Origin: Thalassia testudinum
Taxonomy: Eukaryota; Streptophyta; Magnoliopsida; Alismatales; Hydrocharitaceae
NCBI GenBank assembly: GCA_037157565.1
Contig: JAZHRO010000063.1
Span: forward strand, 158,026,501-158,090,500
Length of the DNA stretch: 64,000 bases
Direction of reading: 5' to 3'
Below the pieces are notes generated by a model. It was given only the letters and a program-made list of their open reading frames with translations. It was not told the origin of the DNA and did not search any database. Made by a program: the position numbers and the translations under genes. The first letter of the stretch is position 1. Every line of letters starts with the position of its first letter. Shown one piece after another: positions 44,166-54,132 of the stretch.

Positions 44166-44606
44166 GGGCTGGAACTAGGGTTTTAAGGCTTCCTAGGATG
44201 TTGTGACCTAATCTAAGGGTGGCTAAGGCTTATGGAAGTCTCTAGGCTATCCTAAGGATAGGATGGACCTATGCTCTTCACATTTTACTGCTTTATTTCT
44301 ACTTAATAGAATAGCAAACTTTCAACCCCCTTACATTATTGTTCCTATATCTAAACTAAGCCTTCTGCTCCAGCTTTGCTGTAACTCCTACTATTCCTGA
44401 TCCAGCTTCAGATGCTACTCCAGATCTGCTTATTGCCTGCAATCGACATAATGCACTTAATCAGCACATTATAACATTATTTTATGCATAGCTAAAGGAA
44501 AGAAGTAAAGATGCAGATAATGCATATGCATGCATGAATTTCCCTAACTTATGCTAAGTTCTAGCCTAACCTAGGTCAATTACGACCTATGATTGCTGCG
44601 CAATCA

Positions 44607-44611
44607 CTCCT
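44607..44611. repeat. Target-site duplication of E4, right copy (CTCCT)
   Basis: Exact repeat of 27132-27136; E3 gag resumes here. Confidence 0.93.
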
Positions 44612-46046
44612 CCCTTATGGATAAGGCTACCCACTGGTATCAAACTCTGACCCATCCGATCAATACATGGGAGGAACTTCAATCTGAATTCATAAATAAA
44701 TTCTTCCCAGTTGGTCGGACGAATGCATTGAGGCACCAGATCACGCACTTTACACAGAATGCGGGAGAACAACTTCATGAGGCATGGGATCGCTTTTTGG
44801 ATCTCATGCAGAAATGCCTCCATCACGAAGTTCCTAAATGGAAATAAGTCCAATCATTTTACCAGGGACTCCGTAAGGATATCAAACTCTTTGTCAATGC
44901 AACCTGTGGTGGAAACATCATGGGTCAGCATGAAGATATAGTTTGGGAGATTCTCAAGAACATGTGCGAGAACTCCATAAACAATGAATCTATGGGTGTG
45001 TTCGATTGGATGGCCACCTACTCAATGATAAACACGTGAGGGGCACACGAGACTCAAGGCCTATTCTCATTCGTCGATCTGGAGTTGGCGGCCAGTCGCT
45101 TGGATAAGGTCTCTATCATCGGAAAGAAGGTGGATGAAGACTTGACATGTATAGAGAGCCACTGCCACATAGCAAAGCACATATGCGTAACCGCCCTCAG
45201 GAAGGGAAGCTGTGCATAACATTTACCACCATTCTCCCCAGGGGATGGACCTGTATCCACCCCTATCTAATCTTAGTTTCGGTGGAAACTTTGGACCTAC
45301 CTACTCTAATTAGGGGAACTCTGAACCCTTGTACTCTGACTTCATTGGAGTTCCTCAGACCAGCGAGGATCTCCACACCATCCAAAATGATCCATTCTTT
45401 AACACTTATAACCCTGGATGGCACAATCATCCCAATTTTGCGTGGTTGGGTAATAATCAGAACATGAGAACACAATTTCAACCCTAACCACAGGTGTCGT
45501 GGCCATATCAGCCCACTCAACCTAGGCCCAATTCAAATTACTAATCCAGGCTATCAAGGAAAAATAAAATGAATCTTATTCTACAAACTCTGGCTAACAT
45601 TCAAAAGACCATTGTGGCTATGCAGAAATAGCATAAAGACGAGATCACAGAGGTTCGAAATTAGCTCGCACATATGGTTGGGTCTCACCAGCCTGGTGCA
45701 CTTCCTTCTCAACCTCTACCAAATTCGAATAATGTAATGAACCATAGGTGTATTATGAACCCAAATCAGGGCTAAGCTCACTACGTCTATCAGGCCCCTT
45801 CTACTCCATCACCCGACGGACGGAGGCTTCGACATCGTATTCGGGATATCAATAGCAACCACTCTTTTTACCAACTTCAAACCAAAACCAGGAAGGCAGT
45901 AATGCTGTCACCACCTGTAGTGGCAAATCTACTGAAATTCCACCTTATCCTAGCCACTTTAGGCCTGGTAGTTCGGAGCCTAATGATGACTCTAAAATTA
46001 TCAGTGTTAATATCATCAATTAGAGTCAATTCCGAGGGTACTTGTG
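44607..46046 (+). pseudogene. gag: E3 gag, 3' fragment
   Basis: Continues the E3 gag after E4: KATHWYQTLTHPINTWEEL near 44623, FFPVGRTNALRHQITHFTQ near 44703, HEAWDRFLDLMQKC near 44779, VNATCGGNIMGQHED near 44894, NNESMGVFD near 44982, then linker with NPGWHNHPNFAW near 45412 and TCSGK near 45915. It is colinear with E2 to about E2 position 13040. In-frame stops occur at 44845 and near 45038, with further frame damage in the linker. The element is cut by the LTR L2 at about 46047 and no E3 pol is found to the right, so pol is either lost or beyond the window. Confidence 0.86.
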
Positions 46047-46437
46047 TGATAATATCATAACATAGTGGGTTTAGGATCATTGCATGCATTATGCATTATT
46101 TGATGTTGAGATCGCTTATAATAAATGTTTAATGACCATGTGCACAAGTTCATTTTGAAATAGGTCTCAGATGAGTGATCGGACTATACAGATGGATCTG
46201 GATTGTCGAACAAAGTCCAACGGACTCAAAATCACCTTGATCCGACCTTCGTAGCTCCCACAACAAGTTCAAGGAAGATCAATGGTCAGGGGACAATGCA
46301 ACATCCTTTTAGGCTTTGGATGAAAAATCCAACAAAACGGATGGATCTGGAGCGATGATCACAATCCGGCAATGTGGGAATCATCTTAATCCAAGCACCG
46401 TGGCATCCTCTACAATAGAAAGAAAATGGACGACCCA

Positions 46438-46459
46438 GATGATGCCACGTGGTGCCATC
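46438..46459. promoter_or_regulatory. G-box palindrome in L2
   Basis: CACGTG at 46446 with arms GATGATGC and GTGCCATC: the core is intact, 5 of 8 arm pairs. Confidence 0.55.
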
Positions 46460-46598
46460 GTGCCACCCAGCACTGACCAGCATCCACCAACGCACCCTTC
46501 ATCAATGCATCATCCATTCCTAGCTGTTAGATCTTGATCGAACGGCTGAGAAGCCATCTCCACTGAACGCCCTTAGCCTCTCCTCTCAACAATCTCGC

Positions 46599-46653
46599 GG
46601 ATGTGGTGCATTGTTCTTGAGAGATCTCAAGAAAGGGGCACGGGTTTGAACCC
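46599..46653 (+). other. tRNA-like segment in L2
   Basis: A-box-like GGATGTGGTGCATTGTTC (46599-46617) and B-box-like GGTTTGAACCC (46643-46653), 25 bp apart. Homologous to 24156-24217. Confidence 0.45.
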
Positions 46654-46923
46654 CCGCGACCGCCCTCAATTTGCAATTGAAGCGGCAGCTACAGCACAGT
46701 AGTAGAATGCATGCCCGTGCGAGTGCGCGAAAAGCAACGATGCACAGTGTAGCACCAGCGGATGCACGTGGCATGGTGCACAAGGTGCAGTGTGGGGTGT
46801 GTGGGACAATGTGTGCATTGAAGGTGAGAGGCCAGGGGCTACGACAATGTATGTGGTGGATCTTCAGCGTCGCTTTGAATGTCACTGTTGACCTGAGGAT
46901 GATTTTTGGCCTTCTCCCTCCAT

Positions 46924-46931
46924 TATAAAAG
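46924..46931 (+). promoter_or_regulatory. L2 TATA box
   Basis: TATAAAAG followed by GGC on the element's sense strand, about 880 bp into the LTR. Confidence 0.6.
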
Positions 46932-47151
46932 GGCTTAACCCTCTCCACTTTTGCAAAGCTTCCACCCACGAGATACCACCAACTTCTAGAGTTTCAAGCA
47001 AGGTCCTGAAGCTGCCGAGTCATCGACGGAAGCCCGACAGATACCTAAATTTCGCTTTCTTCCTGTAGTTCCTACACACACAAGAGAGAAGAGAGACAAG
47101 GGGATGAGATCCACTTCAAGAAAAAGAAAGATGATAAAGCAAAGCCGTGCC

Positions 47152-47169
47152 TCCCCAGCAAAGGCATCA
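47152..47169 (-). promoter_or_regulatory. L3 primer binding site, tRNA-Asp
   Basis: Plus strand TCCCCAGCAAAGGCATCA, 14 of 18 to the tRNA-Asp 3' end, 5 bp before an LTR start. The preceding 120 bp resemble the leader start of E4 and E6, so this is the 5' end of a reverse element whose body is missing. Confidence 0.7.
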
Positions 47170-47174
47170 AAAAG

Positions 47175-49792
47175 TGATACACTTTTTTACGTGTTTGAAA
47201 GATTAGGCTTTTATAAGTCGTTGCAACGCGTAACATCATTTCGCTTTTAAATTTATAAACCTAGATAGGGGAGTATCTAGGGTCGTCCAAGGAGGCAATA
47301 TGTTGCAAAATTGAATCTCTTGCTTCAAAATGGAAATCAGCTTTCTTTTTGCTATCTTTAAATATGCAATTTTTATAGTTTGAAATAACAAAGTCAAAAT
47401 GTGAATTGTTGATGGAACAGCAACTAACACCTACAGTCTCTAAGCTAAAACCTAAGTGACAATTAATTCCTATCCCTAAGCTCACCCTAGGCATGTGGAG
47501 GCCTAGAGTAATTAGGGGGAGGGAGTGAAGAGTGCTTGAGACAAAGAAAATAATTGCAACAAAAATTCAAAAGAAGGCAACTTGATTAATGCAAAAGTGT
47601 TTTACACAAAGCCCTAGTAGAGGAATGCTTCTACTACTAGCAACAAAAATACAAATAAATAAAATACTAATCCTAATGATGTTGGTGAAGAAGAGGGGCT
47701 TCTTGCTCCAAGCCTAGTAGCTCCTTGACTTGAAAAGAAACTCCTTCTTCTCCTTCCTTGAAAGGCTCCTCCAAGGTGTGGTCTCCTAGCAAGCCCACAA
47801 GTGGGGCGTGCACTTGCTCTCTAAGGGTGGGAGTGCACCATCCTTCCTCCTCCAATGCCTGACCATCCTCCAAGTGAAGGAAGTCCTCCTCCTTGGCGTG
47901 GATCAAGGGAGAAGAGAGAAGGAGAAGGCACCAAGGAGGCGGGTAGGATGCCCCCTTAATCTTCTTCCTTTCTTCTCCTTCCTTGGTCGTAGGTTTAGGT
48001 GGGTATAGGGTGGAATTACACTAAATGGAGGATGATCATAATGGTTGTGGTTAAGGGTCCTTTTATAGAGTAGGATGAGGGGTATAGGTAGCTCTTGGAA
48101 TGGATGGCAAGGATGGGATTTAAGGGTAGTTAGTAGATCCTAGGCCTAAGAATGATTGGTGCCAACCCAAGGGTCACATAGGTGGTAGTTATGCGTGGTT
48201 GTGTCCCTTGAAGTTGGCATCAAAATGGCCTTCTAGAAGGGGGATTAGTTGGCACCAAGGTAGGGTTCTAGAAGGGGGGTATGTGGATGGTGGATGTGGC
48301 TTGGAGGGGGTAGGTGTAGGGCCATGATGTGAAGGTATTTTGGCGCCAAAAGGGAGGGGTGGTTATGGTAGTTTTTGGCTCCAAAATTGGTGCCTTGTGG
48401 TGGTGGTGATGGGGTGAAAAGGTGGCTAGGTGGTGGTGCCAAAAGGAGTAGGGTGGAGATAGCTTAGGTGGGCATAGGTATGGTTTAGTTGGTGGGGCTA
48501 GTTAGGTAGGGTATTAGGGTGGTGGATGGTCAATGGAGCTGGAGCTTAGCTAGCTTAGCTAGTAGTACTATAGAGGAGGAGGAAATTGGAGCTAGGGTTT
48601 GAGGGGAGGAGCTAGACAAAAGAAGTCTGGAGCTGAATTGGAGCTGGCAGCTGTTGAAGAGGGTGGCATGGAGCTACTTTCGTTGGCTTAGCTTGCTATT
48701 TCTTTGCTAACTACTAAGCCAAGCTAAAGCAAGCTGGCTTCTACTAAAAAGAGCTAAGCTGAGCTGGGTTTGATGCTCCCGGGGAGGACCTAGCTAGTTG
48801 AGGTAGCTAAAGTAGCTTAGCTCAACTATGTTGAGCTAAGCTGAGTCCATGGGAGCTGGACTTGAGCTTCCTAAGCTAAGATGAAGTCATCTTCAGCTGG
48901 CTGGAGTTGAGTGGAGCTAGATGTAGCTGGTCTTGAGCTGAGGTGAACTCCAATCAACTTAGCTGAGCTAGCTAAAGTTTCCAATGAACTGATGGGAGCT
49001 AAGATGAGCTAGACTCAGCTATGTTGAGCTGGATCTGAGCTGACTTGAGCTAAGCTGAGCTAGGATGAGGTCTCTTGAGCTATCATTCAGCTGAAATGAG
49101 CTGAATGGAGCTACAATGAGCTAACCCTAGTTCAAGTGAGCTGGATAAAGCTATGTTCCAACTGGTTTGGGCTTCTCCTTCACCAATTACCTTCTTGAGT
49201 GCTAGGGTTTTAGGGATCTATCAATCTGTATATTCCTAACACTCACAAAAACACATCAAAAAGATAATAAAAGTAAAATGCATGCCTAACCTAATTTATC
49301 CCTAAATGCAACCCAAAAAACCCATTTCAAAGCAAAATCCTAAAAGCTAGGTTTGTTTTAATGCATAAGAATGATGATAAACTAGCATTTTTCACCTCTC
49401 ACCTCAGCCTTTACACTCCTTACCCATGCCCACATGCACACGGGTCTGGACCATACCCGGATCTGATTACCCGGTTATATACTTGATCACTCGATCTGAA
49501 GGAGGAATGAATATTTGAGGAGGGTGGGGTTGGTTTTTCTTCGGTATGCATGCAACGTGCCCAACACTTAGCCATTCTAAGATGGCTATGTGCTGAAGCC
49601 TTGTGCTAACGCTTAATCCTTAAGGTCTCTAAGGCCTTATGCTGAGGCTTGGTGACTTTAAGTCATTTGGATCGCTTGGTTGATGATTGATACTATGCAT
49701 TTATTTGAGGCATATTCTCTGTAGTTAAGAGGTTGGTTCTAAACATTGTTGGCACATTTGACAAAATTGAGAAGTTGAATTGGCTCATTTCA
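47175..49792 (-). repeat. L3, reverse 5' LTR of a lost element (about 2.6 kb)
   Basis: Starts TGATACACTT next to the PBS. Minus-strand TATA near 48058-48067 (CTATAAAAGG). Carries an extraordinary AGCT-rich block (48530-49160). The part 48358-49800 is repeated in inverted orientation at 52690-54132 (L5). The U3 end near 49792 is inferred. Confidence 0.65.
48530..49160. repeat. AGCT-dense block in L3
   Basis: I count about 48 AGCT tetramers in about 620 bp, in GAGCTGAGCTAAGCT-like strings, where roughly 2-3 would be expected by chance. AGCT is self-complementary, so the block is rich in potential hairpins. Confidence 0.9.
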
Positions 49793-49907
49793 TATGCTTA
49801 AGTGGGGAGGCACTATAAAGATATTTCAATGAATATTAATTTGTCACATTAGATATTAAATGAAGATAAATGCTTCAAAAGGCAAAAAGATACCTAGAAC
49901 AAAATAA
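49793..49907. other. Short spacer between L3 and L4
   Basis: AT-rich, nothing recognised. It ends with AATAA next to the L4 LTR. Confidence 0.4.
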
Positions 49908-52336
49908 TGGTGATTTAGATCACCAATTATTAGACTAAGCACATGTGTATCAATTATTTAATCATGTTAAATAAATGAACAGTGATCTGACGTCTGATTT
50001 GAGAATCAGACAACTTAACTATCACCTTGCTACAGTGTTTTCTCTTCTGATCTTCTTCCTCTGTTGTTCTTCATTGTTTATCCTTCAGCCTCTTCCTGTT
50101 TGCCTTAACTTCTTCTCGTTAGCGTCTTCCTTTTCTTTTCTTCTGCCTTTAGCTCTTCTTTCTTCCCAGTGACTAAGTGTCGCATAGCTGCACCAAGGAG
50201 CAAAACCCACCCCTCCCCTGCTCTCTCTTTCTTTCCTTCTTTCCTTCTCCTTCTCTCAAATAAGGCTTATAGGGTATTTGGGTTGCGTACCCGGGTTTAG
50301 GGCTGCGGGCGTAGGGTCGCAACTGAGGAGTGAACATTAGGTCGAGCCAAGTCGTGAATGCAGGTGTGAAGGGGACCTCACCCTGTGTTTGGAGGCAGTA
50401 AGCCGATATGAGAAAATCAGCTTATGAGTACTCAGCAGCTTATCTCCCATTGATGTGGGACTAAAGTCCCTCTTGTTTCTCATGTGTACTTGCAGTGTGG
50501 CTTCCTCATTCAATTGGAGTGTTCGCTGTGAAGGCACCTCCAATTGAGGTAGCAGGAGTGGGCAATGCCTTCGAGTGAGGACTTGGAGAGGGTCATACGA
50601 GACTCCCACGTCACCTGAAGTTGCAACCTGGGCCTCGTATGGCTAAGAACATGAAGAATGACGTCAGATATAAGGCGTGACAGTAGAGGTCCGACGTAAT
50701 ACCTGAAACAATCAATACAGCCTCATGGCCCAATTAAAACCCTCAAAAGCTTCGTTGGAGGGCTTAAAGTGCATTGGTAGTTGTCTTGTGGAGTTTGGTG
50801 GAGCGTAGAGGTGTGATGAAGTCGAAGATGGAGTACGGTAATGGGTGTGTTCAGGGGATGGTTTGGGTGGATGGAATGGCAAAATAGGACAGGGCTTTTG
50901 GTCGTGGTGATGTTGCAGAGGTGTAGAAGGTATTGGCAATTTTTTGGTGGGTTGTGGAGGTGGGGTGGACTCACCAGAGTGGTGGTTGGAGCGGAGAACG
51001 AAGGTGGCATGCGTGGAGGTCAAGGGTTGTTTTTGGGTTTTGGATAAAGGAATTTAACCTAGGAACCTAAATAAACCTAATTTAACCCTACACTAACAGA
51101 TGAAAGGGAGGAATGCCCACGCCGATGGTACGTTGGACGTAGGGAAGATGAAATCTCTGGTGGGAGAAGTACAACGACGAGGGGAGATAGGCGGTGGCCA
51201 CGGGTATTACGATGCGTGTAGGAAGGTAAGGGAGAGAAATCTGCTCACTATAGTCTCTGAGAGTGGACGAGGAAGGTGGTCGAAGGAGTTCATCGGAGCT
51301 CATGGAGATGAAGGTCGGAGAGAAGGGAAGAAGAGGGAACTAGCCTCCAAACTAAGCTAAGGAGGTAAGGCATGCCCTGGGCGTGCTTTTATAGGCCATA
51401 GGAGGTCCTTCCAAGCTTGCAAACTAAGCTTGGATGCTTCACGCATAAGGAAACCCACATCTCTCATGCATTCACATGGGAGATTAGGAAAGAATTAGAG
51501 CCCAATACTAGGTTTAGATCGTAGAGGATTCTCTCAGGAACCTCCCTTCCAAATTTTGAAGGGTTTGACCATGAAATTAGGGAGTAATCCCTAATTTAAG
51601 GTTGCCGGTAAAGTAGGTTTAGGAGTTCTACAACCATGGAGGCGGCGGGGACCTACCTGTAAAGAAGATGATGAAGTTAGGGGGGTTTTTACAAATATTT
51701 CAAAAGTTGAGGGGCTCCTTGTGAGAAAAAGAATCAGAATAGAATTAAAATTCAAACTAGGTCAAGATGATCTCTGATTGGGCCCAAATTTTGGTACAAA
51801 CCTAAATTTGACCCAAGGAATCTGATGGTGAAGTTAGATTTAGGTTTTATCCATGTTTGGTTGGGTAATTTGTGTAGAAACCCAAATTAGGGCAATTGTC
51901 TGTCTAAGACTTTATTTTAGGTCAAATTGGGTTCCAATGGTCAAATAAAAGGTACCAAACCTTAGGGAATATTTTTCTATGATTTTTAGAAGGTTTAGGT
52001 GAATTTTATTCTGACCAGAACCTCATTTAATTAAGTGGGTCTATTTTTAGGATTTCAAATGTCCATTAATTCTTGAAACACGTGAAAACCCGTTCCTGTC
52101 TTCATGAACCCACTTATAAACATTTATGACCATTTGACCTTTAATTAAACTTTAGGAAACCTTGTGATTGTTCTGCATTTAGGATAATCTGTGAAAACTG
52201 TAGTTTTATCTCTATTTTCATGTTTATCTCTCAGAATGGATATGTAGTGAGTTAGGGCTCTTTGGCGGTTATGTAGGAGCATTTATCAAAGGAATACGAC
52301 TAAATAAAGCTAGATATGGCTGAAAATGATGTTACA
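49908..52336 (-). repeat. L4, solo LTR related to the E2 LTR
   Basis: Minus strand is colinear with the E2 LTR: similar start near 52336, the block around CCATCAGATTCCTTGG (51820-51836 region), TATA (minus, about 51390-51397) about 940 bp in, the AGTCCCACATCAATGG region near 50450, the hairpin (49992-50011), a pyrimidine-rich plus strand (50040-50260), and an end TGGTGA at 49908. Flanked by AATAA-type repeats (49903-49907, 52336-52340). There is no internal region, so it formed by LTR-LTR recombination. Confidence 0.8.
49992..50011. other. Hairpin in L4
   Basis: GTCTGATT, loop TGAG, AATCAGAC: an 8-bp perfect stem at the place homologous to the E2 LTR hairpin. Confidence 0.75.
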
Positions 52337-52696
52337 ATAAATAGTAGATAACCATTTGTCTCACCTTCCTTCGGTCATTGACCCATCCGAACCTATTGTT
52401 GTATGGGTGAATTCGTTGAATTTTAGGAAAGAGATGGTTGCGTCATAGCATAGTCAACAAAATCGCTTTACAAAATTCAAATTTATAAAGTGTTCGAAGA
52501 GCAAATGTGGAATTCACGCACTAATCACAATATGAATCAATGAGCATAAGATAAATATATTTAATGAATATCAGCCATCAAAGATATATTTAATATCAGC
52601 CTAAATTGAATCTCAAGAAATCATGGGATAAAAAGAAATTCAAACCCTAAAAGAATGGGGATTTAAATCACCAATTATATCCCACATTTTAGCATA
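52337..52696. other. Spacer between L4 and L5
   Basis: AT-rich, no gene seen, not recognised as part of any element here. Confidence 0.4.
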
Positions 52697-54132
52697 TGAA
52701 ATGAGCCAATTCAACTTCTCAATTTTGCCAAATGTTCCAATAGTGTTTAGAACCAATCTCTTAACGACAGAGAATATGCCTCAAATAAATGCACATATCA
52801 ATCATCAACCAAGCAATCCAGATGACTTAAAGTCACCAAGCCTCAGCATAAGGCCTTAGCGACCTTAAGGATTAAGTGTTAGCACAATGCTTTAGCACAT
52901 AGCCATCTCAGAATGGCTAAGTGTTGGGCACGTTGCATGCATACCGAGGCAAAACCACCCCCACCCTCCTCAAATATTCCTTCCTCCTTTAGATCAGGTG
53001 ATTGGGTATATAAGTGGGTAATCGGATCCGGGTATGGTCCAAACCCGTGTGCATGTGGGCATGGGTAAGGAGTGTAAAGCCTGAGGTGAGAGGTGATAAA
53101 CACCAGTTTATCATCATTCTTATGCATTGTAACAAACCTACCTCTTAGGAGTTTGCTCTGAAAATGGGTTTTTTGGGTTGCATTTAGGAATAAATTAGGT
53201 TAGCCATGCATTTTACTTTTTATTATCTTTTTGATGTGTTTTTAGGGATATACAAATTGATAAATCCCTAAAACCCTAGCACTTAAGAAAGAAAGTGGTG
53301 AAGGAGAAGCCCAAACCAATTGGAACTCAGCATTATCCAGCTAACCATAGCTGTAATCTAGCTCACTTGAACTAGGGTTAGCTCATCCTAGCTCCATTCA
53401 GCTCATCTCAGCTGAATGGAAGGTCAAAAGAGCTCATCTTAGATTACCTAAGCTCAAGTCAGCTCAGATCCAACTTAACTTAGTTGAGTTTAGCTCTTCT
53501 CAGCTCCCATCAGTTCACTAGGAGCTTTAGCTAGCTCAGCTAAGCTGACCAGAGTTCACCTCAACTTAGGACCAGCTACATCCAGCTCCACTCAACTCCA
53601 GCCAGCTGAAGATGACTTCATCTTAGCTCAGGAAGCTCAAGTACAGCTCCCAGGGACTCAGCTTAGCTCAACTTATTTGAGCTAAGCTACCTTAGCTACC
53701 TCAACTAGCTAGGTCGTCCCTGGGAGCATCAGACTCAGCTCACCTTAGCTCCTTTCAACAGAAGCCAGCTTACTTTAGCTTGGCTTAGCAGCTAGCAAAG
53801 AACTAGCAAGCTAAGCCAGCTAAAGTAGCTCCATGCCATCCTCTTCAGCAGTTGTCAGCTCCAGACTTCTTCTGTCCAACTCCTCCCCTCAAACTCCAGC
53901 TCCAATTACCTCCTCCTTTACTCTACTACCAGCTAAGCTAGCTAAGCTCCAGCTCCCTTGGCCATCCACCACCCTAATACCCTACCTAACTAGCCCTACC
54001 AACTAAACCCTACCTAAGCCAACCTAAGCTAGCTCCACCCTACTCCTTTTGGCGCCACCACCTAGCCACCTTTTCACCCCATCACCACCACCAAAAGGCA
54101 CCAATTTTGGCGCCAAAAACTACCCTAACCAT
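52697..54132 (+). repeat. L5, forward partial LTR of the L3 family
   Basis: Inverted copy of 48358-49792, starting TGAAATGAGCC and including a second AGCT-dense block (53340-53960). It is cut at 54132 by the insertion of E6, so its remainder should lie beyond the right edge of the window. Confidence 0.75.
53340..53960. repeat. AGCT-dense block in L5
   Basis: Inverted counterpart of 48530-49160 with the same AGCT-rich strings. Confidence 0.88.

Larger units (their letters stand above)
27137..44606 (-). mobile_element. E4, non-autonomous LTR retrotransposon in E3 gag
   Basis: Reverse-strand element: 5' LTR 42419-44606, PBS 42399-42416, leader, an unknown ORF 39110-40735, 3' noncoding region, PPT 37130-37163, 3' LTR 27137-28975 plus 36775-37129 (split by E5). 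Net length without E5 is about 9.7 kb. I find no gag, RT or integrase homology inside. Long LTRs plus a 5.3 kb internal region with no pol fit a LARD-type (large retrotransposon derivative) element. In the sampled LTR ends about one base in ten differs, so it is older than E2. Confidence 0.92.
42419..44606 (-). repeat. E4 5' LTR (2188 bp)
   Basis: Begins TGATGGAAAGC and ends GCGCAATCA on the plus strand. Minus-strand TATA near 43217-43226, CTCTCTAGAGAG palindromes (43238-43280), a TG run (43435-43449), a CAATTGGA cluster (43640-43790) and a GGACGTCC cluster (43905-44165). Confidence 0.95.
46047..46990 (+). repeat. L2, forward LTR related to L1
   Basis: Starts TGATAATATC after E3 gag. Strongly similar to the minus strand of L1 (for example ACGGATGGATCTGGAGCGATG near 46335) and laid out the same way: palindrome 46438-46459, tRNA-like segment 46599-46653, TATA 46924-46931. 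The right end is not defined; it stops near 46990, where the leader of L3 begins. Confidence 0.65.

Noticed and set aside
47152..47169. Possible tRNA gene fragments (CCCCRGCAA...CCA) here and at 10209, 25807, 34923, 42399, 62793
   Set aside because: Each lies 2-5 bp from an LTR end and matches only the tRNA-Asp 3' terminus, so these are primer binding sites, not tRNA genes.
47673..48008. Glu/Leu-rich ORFs on both strands in L3
   Set aside because: They lie inside an LTR, overlap on opposite strands through CTCCTT repeats, and are not preserved elsewhere.
48245..49160. AGCT-rich region as a CRISPR array or satellite
   Set aside because: No fixed repeat unit or spacer spacing; a plant LTR context explains its position.
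50712..51360. Open frames in L4 (50723-51023 minus, 51100-51360 plus)
   Set aside because: The region aligns with the E2 LTR and the frames are not shared with it.
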